Below, piece by piece: positions 56,685 through 63,209 of a DNA stretch of 63,209 bases. Made by a program: the position numbers and the translations under genes. A model generated the notes under the pieces. The model was not told where the DNA came from, made no database searches, and worked only from the letters and a program-made list of their open reading frames with translations. This DNA is from Pseudomonadota bacterium. Its GTDB lineage: Bacteria > Myxococcota_A > Polyangia > Polyangiales > JAFGIB01. The stretch spans positions 1-63,209 of the forward strand of contig JADGRE010000005.1 of the NCBI GenBank assembly GCA_017881185.1. The letters run 5' to 3'. Each line of letters starts with the position of its first letter. Position 1 is the stretch's first letter.

Positions 56685-57413
56685 ATGCCGTACATCGACC
56701 ACGCGCGCAAAGAGCTTCGTCTCAAGATCGTGTACTACGGACCCGGGCTCGGCGGCAAAACCAGCAACCTCGAGTACATCCACAAGCACACCCGGCCCGA
56801 GCGCCGCGGCAAGCTGGTCGCGCTCAACACGGAAGCCGAGCGCACGCTGTTTTTCGATCTGCTGCCCGTCGAGATCGGCCGCTACAAGGACTACCAGGTG
56901 CGCGTGCACCTGTGCACGGTGCCCGGCCAGATCGCCTACGACCGCACGCGGCAGCTGGTGTTGCGTCACGTCGACGGCGTGGTGTTCGTGGTCGACAGCC
57001 AACCGGCTCGCCTGCGCGAGAACCACGAGAGCATGCGCAACCTCGAGGCGAACCTGCGCTTGCAGGGCGACGACCCCGCCAAGATGCCCTTGGTCGTGCA
57101 GTTCAACAAACGCGATCTGGCAGGCCCTGGTGGCATCGAGGCCTCGCGCGAGGCGCTGGGCATCCCGCCGGGCGTGCTGCAGATCATCGCGAGCGCCGGA
57201 CGCGGCGAAGGCGTGTTCGAGACACTCAAGGCCATCCTCAAGGAATGCCTCGCAGTGGTCGAGGAGCCGTCGCGAGCGCCGCCGGGGCACTCGCCGTCCA
57301 TCGTGCCCGGTCAGCGCGTGTCCATGTTCCCGGAGGCGACGGCAGGCACGCCGGGTTCCGAGAATTCGGGGATGCTCGTCATTGCCACACTGCCGAAGCT
57401 GCCGCGGTTGTAG
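56685..57413 (+). CDS. MglA-family small Ras-like GTPase
   Basis: A 242-residue cytoplasmic GTPase closely patterned on the polarity/gliding switch MglA: start PYIDHARKELRLKIVYYGPG, G1 GPGLGGKTSN, the LNTEAERTLFFDLLPVEIG switch region, the MglA-type G3 variant TVPGQ in place of DTAGQ, VDGVVFVVDSQ, and G4 FNKRDL. It is about 45 residues longer than MglA, with a Ser/Pro/Gly-rich C-terminal tail after residue about 195. No mglB (roadblock GAP) gene is adjacent, so it may be a paralogue or an MglA whose GAP is elsewhere. Relevant because MglA-GTP switches on the Glt machinery in M. xanthus. Confidence 0.9.
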   Translation: MPYIDHARKELRLKIVYYGPGLGGKTSNLEYIHKHTRPERRGKLVALNTEAERTLFFDLLPVEIGRYKDYQVRVHLCTVPGQIAYDRTRQLVLRHVDGVVFVVDSQPARLRENHESMRNLEANLRLQGDDPAKMPLVVQFNKRDLAGPGGIEASREALGIPPGVLQIIASAGRGEGVFETLKAILKECLAVVEEPSRAPPGHSPSIVPGQRVSMFPEATAGTPGSENSGMLVIATLPKLPRL

Positions 57414-57446
57414 CGCCAGGTTCGCGGGCGCCTTGGGGGCGCAGCA

Positions 57447-60380
57447 TCAAGGCGCGTAGCGCAGCCGCCGCAGCGTGCCCGTCCGCCGCACCTCCAGGCT
57501 GTGCGCGGTGCCGGCACCCAACTGCAACATGCCGCGCGCTTGCGCCGCCGAGCGCACCAGCTCGGCGTCCACGGTCAGCAGTAAGTCGCCTGCCTTCAGC
57601 CCGGCCCGCGCGGCCGGCGAACCGTCGACCACGGCGTCTACCACTACCGCTCCGGCGCGGTTGCGTACGCTCAGCGCTGGGCTTCTGCCATCTGCATTGG
57701 CGGGGCCGGTCGCGCTGTCGCGCTGTGCCTCGGGGGCGTCGACCAACTCGGGCAAGCGCAGCACCACCCCGGGGGTCTCCTGCCGCGTGAACACGCGCGT
57801 CGGCGCGCTCGCTGCAGTCTCGCCTGCTTGTGCATGCCGTGCGCGTAGGCTCGTGTCGCCGGGCGGCAAGTTGGTCAACACGAAGTGTCCCGCGTGATCG
57901 GTGCGCGTGGCGTGCGCCCAACCGGGCGGCTCGGTGGCTGCGACTTCCGCATTCCACACCGGTACGCCGCGGCGGTCGACCACGTCGCCGCTGACGCTGC
58001 CCGCCGGCACCAGCACGAACGCCTCGGGCGGTCGGTCTTCCGCGCGCGCGCCCCCGCTGACCAGCGCATTTCGGCTCTGCGAGATGAATCCCGAAGCATC
58101 CACACTAAGCGTGTAAGTCCCATCGCTTAGGTGCTGAAACTCGAACAAACCGTCGCTGTCGCTGCGGGCCGTGCGCGGCACGCTCAGCCAGCCGGCCGTG
58201 AGCGTGATGCGCGCGCCTTGCAGTGCGGCGTTGGCGTCGCCGTCGAGCACCGCGCCTTGCAGTGTTCCGCCCGCTTGCAGGCGGATCTCCAGCTCGTGCT
58301 CCACCGACGTGACACGCAGCGGCTTGCCGGCCGCGTATTGCGGTTGATCCACGCTGACGTTGTACGGTGGCGGTGGCAGCCCCGGCGCTTCGAAGGTGCC
58401 GTCGGGCGCCGACAACACCGTCAGCGCGAACGAGGTGCTGGCTGCCAACGCGCGCACGTTCACGCTGGCGCTCTCGATCGCTCGGCCTCTGTCATCGAGC
58501 ACGCGTCCGCGCAGCGTCTTGGTCTCGCTATCGAGCACGAGCACCACCTTGGCCGTGCCGCGCGCCTCGACCTGCGCCGCGCTGCGCACTGGCGGAAGCC
58601 CGTACGGGAACGCCGTCACCTGGACATTGCCGACCAGCGCATCGAAGCGGAATGAACCGTCGCGCGCGCTCAGTGCAGAACGCTGCGATCCGTCGCGGTC
58701 GACGAGCAGTTGCACCCGCACGTGAGGGATCGGTTGCCCGTTGGGATCCTGCAGCTCGCCTTCGAGCACACCGCCGCGCGTGAGCCGAAGCTCCACGCCC
58801 GAGCTCTGCTCGCCCGAGCCCAAGCGCACGGCGACCGGCGCGCTGGTCGCGAAGCCGGCATGGCTCGCGCACAAGCGCAATGCCCCTGGCGGCACGCCGT
58901 TGAGTTGAAACTGACCCTTGGCATCGCTGCGGAACGCTGCGGCCTGGGTGTCAGCTTCGGCGCTTGCCCGGGCGTCCGGTGTGACCGGTCCAGCCAGTGG
59001 AATGGCTGGGATGCCGCCATGCATCACGCCGAGGTTCTCGCCTCCGGTCGCCTGCTGACTGTTGCTCGCGTTGGCGTCGCGCGGTGCCCAGGCAGAGCTC
59101 GCGCTGAGATCCACGTTGGTGCCTGTGATGCTCGTGCCGCGCACCACGACGTTGGCGTCCGGCACGGGCTCGCCATCGTCGTCGAGCACTTGCCCGCTGA
59201 TCGAGCCGGCCCGAAGCAGCGCGAGCGGGAGCGCCTGGCCACCCGGTCGCACCCAGCCATCGAACGCCACGTAGCCTTGCGCGCGCGCAGCCACGCGTTG
59301 CGTCACAGCGCGCAACCCACCCAGGCTGAAGCCGCCGTCCGCCGCGGTCTGGGTCCCGCGCGTGGGGGCGCTCAGCGCCTCTTCTTGCAGTTGCACGCTG
59401 GCGCCGGCGATCGCTCCGCCGGTCTGCGCGTCGTACACGCGGCCGGTGAGCAGCACCCCCGGGGCCAGCTGCAGGTCGACCTGCACGAGCCCACCGGGGT
59501 CGACCGCCAACCCCTCGACCGGTGCGCTCACCTGGCCTGCGTGCTCAGCCCGGAGCTCGTACACGCCCTCCGGAATGGGCTCGAAGCGAAAACTGCCCAA
59601 GCTGTCCGACTGCACTTTCGCGTTCGGCCAGACGCCGCTGCCGGCCAGCGTGACGGTAGCACCCGCGATAGCAGCGCCAGCCTTGTCGAGGGTGCGTCCG
59701 GCAATTGCGGCCGTGCGAGGTAGCACGACGGTTACGGATTGTGTCGCGGGCGCTGCCACGTTGCGCACCACGCTGCGCTGATGAATCTCCAGCGAAACAT
59801 CCAGGTCGATCATCCCTGGCGGAAGAGTATCAAAGGCGAATGCACCCGTGTCGTTTGTGATCGTCTCCGATGCAATTGGGATCGTCTCTGCTCCTGCGGC
59901 ATTGCCGGGCGAGGCACGCACCCGCGCGCCGGGCAGTGCCTTGCCCGTCTCGTCTTGCACCGTGCCTGCGATGCGTGCACCTGGTGGCAGCACCACGCGA
60001 ACCGTGCGCGGACCCGGTTGAGCGCTCAGCACGGTGCGCACGAACCCCGCGTGGTCGATTGACACCTCGAGCGGGCTGTCTGGACAGTCCGTGAAGCGCA
60101 CATGGCCGGTCGGGTCGGCGGCGGCCTGTGCCCGAAAGGCATTGCCGGCGCTGGCGTTGACGAGCCCCCCGGCGACGGGGTGGCCATCACTATCCACCAG
60201 CAGTAGCAGCAGCAGCTGGCCGCTCCGCAAGCCCAGCCGGTGCGGACCCGCAACGGGCACTTCCGGCGCCTGCCGCAACCGCAGTCCCACGCCGATCGCC
60301 ACGACGGCGACGGTCGCGAGGGCTGCCAGCAGGCGCGCACGGGCGCGGCTGGGTCGGGGCGGCTGGGGCGTCTCGGACAT
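57447..60380 (-). CDS. Large exported carboxypeptidase-regulatory-like repeat protein with C-terminal PDZ domain
   Basis: About 977 residues from ATG 60380 (MSETPQPPRPSRARARLLAA), with a membrane anchor or signal at about 16-37; the track start at 60419 adds 13 residues. About nine carboxypeptidase-regulatory-like/CarboxypepD_reg beta-sandwich repeats follow, each with a G-x-V-x-D-x2-G-x-P-x2-G pattern (IAGTVQDETGKALPGARV, ISGQVLDDDGEPVPDANVVV, LRGRVLDDRGRAIESASVNV, VSGDVVDRRGVPVWNAEV). The last about 85 residues are a PDZ domain (VVVDAVVDGSPAARAGLKAGD). No peptidase active site is seen. Likely a periplasmic or surface scaffold; the PDZ may bind C-termini of exported proteins. Confidence 0.82.
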   Translation of the reverse strand: MSETPQPPRPSRARARLLAALATVAVVAIGVGLRLRQAPEVPVAGPHRLGLRSGQLLLLLLVDSDGHPVAGGLVNASAGNAFRAQAAADPTGHVRFTDCPDSPLEVSIDHAGFVRTVLSAQPGPRTVRVVLPPGARIAGTVQDETGKALPGARVRASPGNAAGAETIPIASETITNDTGAFAFDTLPPGMIDLDVSLEIHQRSVVRNVAAPATQSVTVVLPRTAAIAGRTLDKAGAAIAGATVTLAGSGVWPNAKVQSDSLGSFRFEPIPEGVYELRAEHAGQVSAPVEGLAVDPGGLVQVDLQLAPGVLLTGRVYDAQTGGAIAGASVQLQEEALSAPTRGTQTAADGGFSLGGLRAVTQRVAARAQGYVAFDGWVRPGGQALPLALLRAGSISGQVLDDDGEPVPDANVVVRGTSITGTNVDLSASSAWAPRDANASNSQQATGGENLGVMHGGIPAIPLAGPVTPDARASAEADTQAAAFRSDAKGQFQLNGVPPGALRLCASHAGFATSAPVAVRLGSGEQSSGVELRLTRGGVLEGELQDPNGQPIPHVRVQLLVDRDGSQRSALSARDGSFRFDALVGNVQVTAFPYGLPPVRSAAQVEARGTAKVVLVLDSETKTLRGRVLDDRGRAIESASVNVRALAASTSFALTVLSAPDGTFEAPGLPPPPYNVSVDQPQYAAGKPLRVTSVEHELEIRLQAGGTLQGAVLDGDANAALQGARITLTAGWLSVPRTARSDSDGLFEFQHLSDGTYTLSVDASGFISQSRNALVSGGARAEDRPPEAFVLVPAGSVSGDVVDRRGVPVWNAEVAATEPPGWAHATRTDHAGHFVLTNLPPGDTSLRARHAQAGETAASAPTRVFTRQETPGVVLRLPELVDAPEAQRDSATGPANADGRSPALSVRNRAGAVVVDAVVDGSPAARAGLKAGDLLLTVDAELVRSAAQARGMLQLGAGTAHSLEVRRTGTLRRLRYAP

Positions 60381-60464
60381 GCGGGCAGAGCGTACGCTGC
60401 TGCGCGTCAAGGTTGCCACCCGCGTCGTGCAGTGCTACACGCTGCCCCCTGGTGAGGTAACAGC

Positions 60465-60656
60465 ATGTCTTTCGTCTGTGATTACTGTGGAAAGGGCCGC
60501 CAAAAGGCCCACAAGGTCAGCCACTCGAACATCAAGACGCGCAAGTGGCAGGAGCCCAATCTCCAGCCGGTGCGCGCGATGCGCGATGGCCAGGTGGTGC
60601 GGGTTCGCGCCTGCACGCGCTGCATCCGCACGGGCCGTGTGAGCAAGGCGGCTTGA
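60465..60656 (+). CDS. rpmB: 50S ribosomal protein L28
   Basis: A 63-residue ribosomal protein, of normal size. The L28 signature is VSHSNIKTRKWQEPNLQPVRA. It keeps both zinc-binding pairs, CDYC near the start and CTRC near the end, so it is the C+ (zinc-binding) form, whose C- paralogues are induced in zinc starvation in other bacteria. SD GGTGAGG precedes the ATG by about 7 bp. Confidence 0.96.
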   Translation: MSFVCDYCGKGRQKAHKVSHSNIKTRKWQEPNLQPVRAMRDGQVVRVRACTRCIRTGRVSKAA

Positions 60657-60688
60657 GGCTAGCGAGCGGCCGCAGGCACGCTCGCCCA

Positions 60689-61771
60689 GTGCGTGTCGAC
60701 CCTCGCGTCAACAGCGAGGGGCTCGACATCGACGAGCCGCTGCCGCCACGGCCCGAGGGTAGTCCGCCCGACGCGGTCGTGCTCACCTTCAAGGTTCCGT
60801 CCGAGCTTGCGGGCTTGCGGCTGGATCGCTTCATCCAGCATCGCATCCCGCGGCTGTCGCGTACGCGTGCGCAGGCCATCATTCGTGGCTGTGCCGTGCG
60901 GCTCGATGGCGTGCGGCGTCGCCCTTCGGACATCGTGCACCAGGGCGAGACCGTGTACCTGGTGCGCGAGCGCTTCGTCGAGCCGACCACGCCGCTGCAC
61001 TACGGCGTCGTCTACGAAGACGAGTGCGTGTTGATCGTCGACAAGCCTGCGGGCTTGCCGATGCATCCGACTGCGACTTACCACAAGCACACGCTCAGCT
61101 ACTTGTTGCGCGAGAAGTACGCGGGCAGCTTCGCGCCGCGCATCGCGCATCGCCTCGATCGCGAGACCAGTGGTCTCGTGGTGTGTGGGCGCACGCGTGA
61201 AGCGGAGCGCGTGCTCAAGCGGCAGTTTGCCGAGCACGGCGTGCGCAAGACTTACCTCGCCATCGTGCGCGGCGAGCTGGCGCAAGACACCGGCGAGATC
61301 GCGGTGCCGATCGGGCCGGTGCGCGAGGGACTGCACGTGCGGATGGAGGTGCGCGAGGACGGCCTGCCTTCGCACACGCACTTTCGCGTGCACGCGCGTG
61401 TGGCCGGGCACACGTTGGTCGAGCTGTTTCCGCGCACGGGCCGCCAGCACCAGCTGCGCGTGCACCTGTCATCGATCGGTCATCCCATCGTGGGCGACAA
61501 GCTGTACGGCCCCGAGCGCGAGGCGCCGTTCCTCGAGCAGATCGAGACGGGCATGACGCCCGAGCTCGAAGCGCGGTTGGGTCATAGCCGGCAGGCGCTG
61601 CACGCGCATCGACTCATGTTCCAGCACCCGGGCACGGGGCAAGAGCACGTCGCAGTGGCGGAGCTGGCGCCGGACCTGCAAGCACTGTGGTCGCGTTTGG
61701 GCGGCACCTGGCACGCCGCTACGACGAGTGCTGTCGCGGCGGCGCAGACGCGCGCGCTGCTGCACGATTGA
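60689..61771 (+). CDS. RluA/RluD-family pseudouridine synthase
   Basis: About 360 residues from GTG 60689, 32 bp after rpmB; the track start at 60545 runs back through rpmB. An S4 RNA-binding domain lies at about 35-90 (LRLDRFIQHRIPRLSRTRAQ). The catalytic domain has the Asp motif HRLDRETSGLVV, plus IVDKPAGLPMHP, KTYLAIVRG, and RTGRQHQLRVHL. Isomerises uridine in 23S rRNA or tRNA; RluD-like by domain order, but the target site cannot be fixed from sequence. The start is uncertain because there is no good SD. Confidence 0.92.
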   Translation: MRVDPRVNSEGLDIDEPLPPRPEGSPPDAVVLTFKVPSELAGLRLDRFIQHRIPRLSRTRAQAIIRGCAVRLDGVRRRPSDIVHQGETVYLVRERFVEPTTPLHYGVVYEDECVLIVDKPAGLPMHPTATYHKHTLSYLLREKYAGSFAPRIAHRLDRETSGLVVCGRTREAERVLKRQFAEHGVRKTYLAIVRGELAQDTGEIAVPIGPVREGLHVRMEVREDGLPSHTHFRVHARVAGHTLVELFPRTGRQHQLRVHLSSIGHPIVGDKLYGPEREAPFLEQIETGMTPELEARLGHSRQALHAHRLMFQHPGTGQEHVAVAELAPDLQALWSRLGGTWHAATTSAVAAAQTRALLHD

Positions 61772-61806
61772 CGCCCCGGACGGCTGTGGCAAAGTCCGAG
61801 ACCGAC

Positions 61807-62397
61807 ATGCGCTCCACACTCGCCATCTGTGCAACCGGGTTGCTGCTGCTGTCATTTGGCACCGCCTGCGGCAGCAGCACGGCGGCGGGTGGCGTGCACC
61901 CGACTTCACCGTTCACGGACGCCGACGCCAAGCTCTTCGAAGACGGCGTCGACTTCGTCTCCGATCCAGCAGCGCTCGGCGGTCGCTGGGCCGAAGAGGC
62001 CGAGCGCGAAGCCATTGGCCGCATCGACGCCGCCGATGCGATCACAGTCGTCACCGTGACCGCGCTGCGCACCGACATCGATCCGCAGCAGCGCACCACC
62101 TACGGCATCGCGACCACGACCGTCGAGAACATCAAGGGCACACTCGGCGGCGACCCCATCACGCTCTCGGTCAGCGGCGACGCGCCCGGCTACGCCACCA
62201 TCGATCGGGACCGCCAGCGCTTGCTCAACGAGCGCCTGGTCGCGTTCGTGAAGTGGTACGCCAAGCACGACGGCACGGTGGGCACCCACTTTCACCTGTC
62301 GATCGCATCGCCCGTCGTGTTGCAGCAGGTGCGCCAGCGGCTCGACAGGAACAAGCCGAGCAAGAGCATCATCATCGAGAAGAACGTGCAGGAGTAG
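61807..62397 (+). CDS. Lipoprotein, unknown function
   Basis: About 196 residues from ATG 61807, giving a signal peptide (TLAICATGLLLLSFGTAC) with lipobox-like GTAC; the ORF-track start at 61687 overlaps the previous gene. The mature part opens with a conserved-looking FTDADAKLFEDGVDFVSDP and contains a beta-rich region (AITVVTVTALRTDI, GIATTTVENIKGTLGGDPITLS, LVAFVKWYAKHDG). The C-terminus is VVLQQVRQRLDRNK. I do not recognise the family. It is followed on the same strand by another lipoprotein, 68 bp away. Confidence 0.75.
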   Translation: MRSTLAICATGLLLLSFGTACGSSTAAGGVHPTSPFTDADAKLFEDGVDFVSDPAALGGRWAEEAEREAIGRIDAADAITVVTVTALRTDIDPQQRTTYGIATTTVENIKGTLGGDPITLSVSGDAPGYATIDRDRQRLLNERLVAFVKWYAKHDGTVGTHFHLSIASPVVLQQVRQRLDRNKPSKSIIIEKNVQE

Positions 62398-62465
62398 CCG
62401 CGTTCGCTGCGCATGTGCTTTGCACTTGGGTCATGTATGCTCTGCAGCTAGCAGGGAGACCCCAA

Positions 62466-63008
62466 ATGCGTTCCATCCGCTTCAACGTTCTGTGTGTCGC
62501 TGCAGGGCTGGCTGGTGTCATGTTCGCCGCAGGGTGCGGGTCCAAGTCGAGTCCCGAGACAGCGGCGCCCGCGCCCAGCCCGACCGCGGCCGCAGAGAAG
62601 CCCGCGCCGGCGGCGCCCGCGCCGTCAGCACCGGTCGCACAAGCCGCCACCAGCGCCATCGATGATCCCAGCTTCTCGTTGCATCTGGTGCCTGCCGGTC
62701 CGTACAAGGTCGGCGAGCTCGGCCGCGTGGTGGTGCAGCTCGAGCCGCACGGCGTGTTCCACGTGAACCAGGAATACCCGATCGAGATCGCGCTCAGCGG
62801 CGACGCCGATACCGCGTTCCCGAAGGCCAAGCTCGAACGCGCCGACGCCGCCGAATTCGGCGAGAAGAAAGCCAAGTTCGAGGCGCCGTTCACGGCGAAG
62901 GTCGCGGGCGAGCACAAGCTGCTGGCCAACGTGAAGTTCGCGGTGTGCACGCCCGAGAACTGCGTTCCGGACGAGCGCAACCTCGTGCTCGCCGTGGCCG
63001 TGAACTAG
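62466..63008 (+). CDS. Lipoprotein with DsbD-alpha-like beta-sandwich
   Basis: About 180 residues from ATG 62466; the track start at 61728 is a long shadow extension. Signal peptide CVAAGLAGVMFAAGC with lipobox AAGC, then an Ala/Pro linker (about 25-60). A beta-sandwich domain (about 65-180) carries paired cysteines near its end (FAVCTPENCVPDERNL), like the N-terminal immunoglobulin-like domain of DsbD, where such cysteines exchange electrons. Assignment is by pattern only. It could pass reducing power to exported proteins. Followed at once by a possible PrkA-type gene. Confidence 0.68.
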   Translation: MRSIRFNVLCVAAGLAGVMFAAGCGSKSSPETAAPAPSPTAAAEKPAPAAPAPSAPVAQAATSAIDDPSFSLHLVPAGPYKVGELGRVVVQLEPHGVFHVNQEYPIEIALSGDADTAFPKAKLERADAAEFGEKKAKFEAPFTAKVAGEHKLLANVKFAVCTPENCVPDERNLVLAVAVN

Positions 63009-63012
63009 GCCC

Positions 63013-63209
63013 ATGCCGAGCCGATCCGGCAGCGAATTGGAAGCGCTCAGCGCTTCGATCAAAGAGCGCTTCCTGCTCGAGAAGCGCGTGCTCTCGTTCG
63101 ACGAGTACATCGAGGAGTTCCTGAAGCAGCCGCTGCGTCACTCGCGCGACGCTTCGCGCTACGTGCACGACTGCTTCGACTTCTACGGCAGCTACAAGCT
63201 GCAAACCCC
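63013..63209 (+). CDS. 5' part of a gene, possibly a PrkA-type serine kinase/AAA protein (partial)
   Basis: Starts at ATG 63013, 4 bp after the previous stop, and runs off the window end; about 65 residues are visible (IKERFLLEKRVLSFDEYIEE ... RHSRDASRYVHDCFDFYGSY). The pattern SFDEYIEEF followed by RDASRYVHDCFDFYG resembles the N-terminus of myxobacterial PrkA-like AAA/serine kinase proteins. The domain that would confirm this lies outside the window. Confidence 0.45.
   Translation, partial: MPSRSGSELEALSASIKERFLLEKRVLSFDEYIEEFLKQPLRHSRDASRYVHDCFDFYGSYKLQT

Overview
The window looks like a chromosomal segment of a myxobacterium-like member of Myxococcota, more Polyangia-like than Myxococcia-like. 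This rests on high GC, a near-complete set of homologues of the Myxococcus xanthus Glt gliding machinery, many TPR, HEAT and carboxypeptidase-regulatory proteins, abundant lipoproteins, and an MglA-type GTPase. The placement is inference. I see no insertion sequence, prophage, CRISPR array, tRNA or rRNA. Coding density is high and the rest looks like ordinary core genome.

Layout. (1) 1-4.0 kb: a redox group with a putative 13-haem exported cytochrome, a small helical protein, an Ig-like/cytochrome-like protein with an unusual CX4CH motif, a DsbA-type lipoprotein with a CcmH-like N-terminus, and a TlpA/ResA-type thioredoxin. Together they suggest periplasmic c-type cytochrome biology and thiol chemistry. 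(2) 4.0-9.2 kb: a GAF protein, diverging from a response regulator with a degenerate receiver that overlaps pdxA, then a 48-residue membrane peptide and a decayed ATP-grasp/acyl-CoA-synthetase-like protein. (3) 9.7-12.0 kb: a Cache/HAMP membrane protein and a HEAT protein, closed by a strong bidirectional terminator.

(4) 12.1-41.5 kb is the main interest. Two adjacent outer-membrane beta-barrel genes (GltA/GltB-like) lie upstream of a long same-strand series: TPR protein (GltC-like), giant TPR protein (GltD/AgmU-like), TPR lipoprotein (GltE/AglT-like), a 95-residue exported protein (GltF-like), an FHA-TM-AgmX/PglI protein (GltG-like), another TPR protein, and a 3379-residue TPR protein (GltI/AgmK-like). 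In M. xanthus the barrel/GltC genes and the GltD-J genes are in two separate loci; here both kinds share about 30 kb. Inserted between barrels and TPR genes are ftsY, a carboxypeptidase-regulatory membrane protein, a HEAT protein, a HAMP-only membrane protein, a YraN-family gene and a Cys-rich lipoprotein. GltJ/AgmX and the AglRQS motor are not in the window. Near-consensus sigma70-like promoters, each with an 18-bp spacer, precede the barrel pair and gltC.

(5) 41.5-63.2 kb: housekeeping and envelope genes. These are a membrane protein and M1 peptidase pair, tsaE, carB, greA coupled to an alpha/beta hydrolase, recG coupled to a sulfatase-like/HEAT membrane protein, a membrane protein, a Cys-rich lipoprotein, an MglA-like GTPase, a carboxypeptidase-regulatory/PDZ protein, rpmB, an RluA-type pseudouridine synthase, two lipoproteins and the 5' end of a possible PrkA-type gene running off the window.

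Many starts in the ORF track are too far upstream. I moved them where a signal peptide, Shine-Dalgarno-like sequence or stop/start overlap decides the start. Glt names are assigned from domain architecture and gene order, without alignment.
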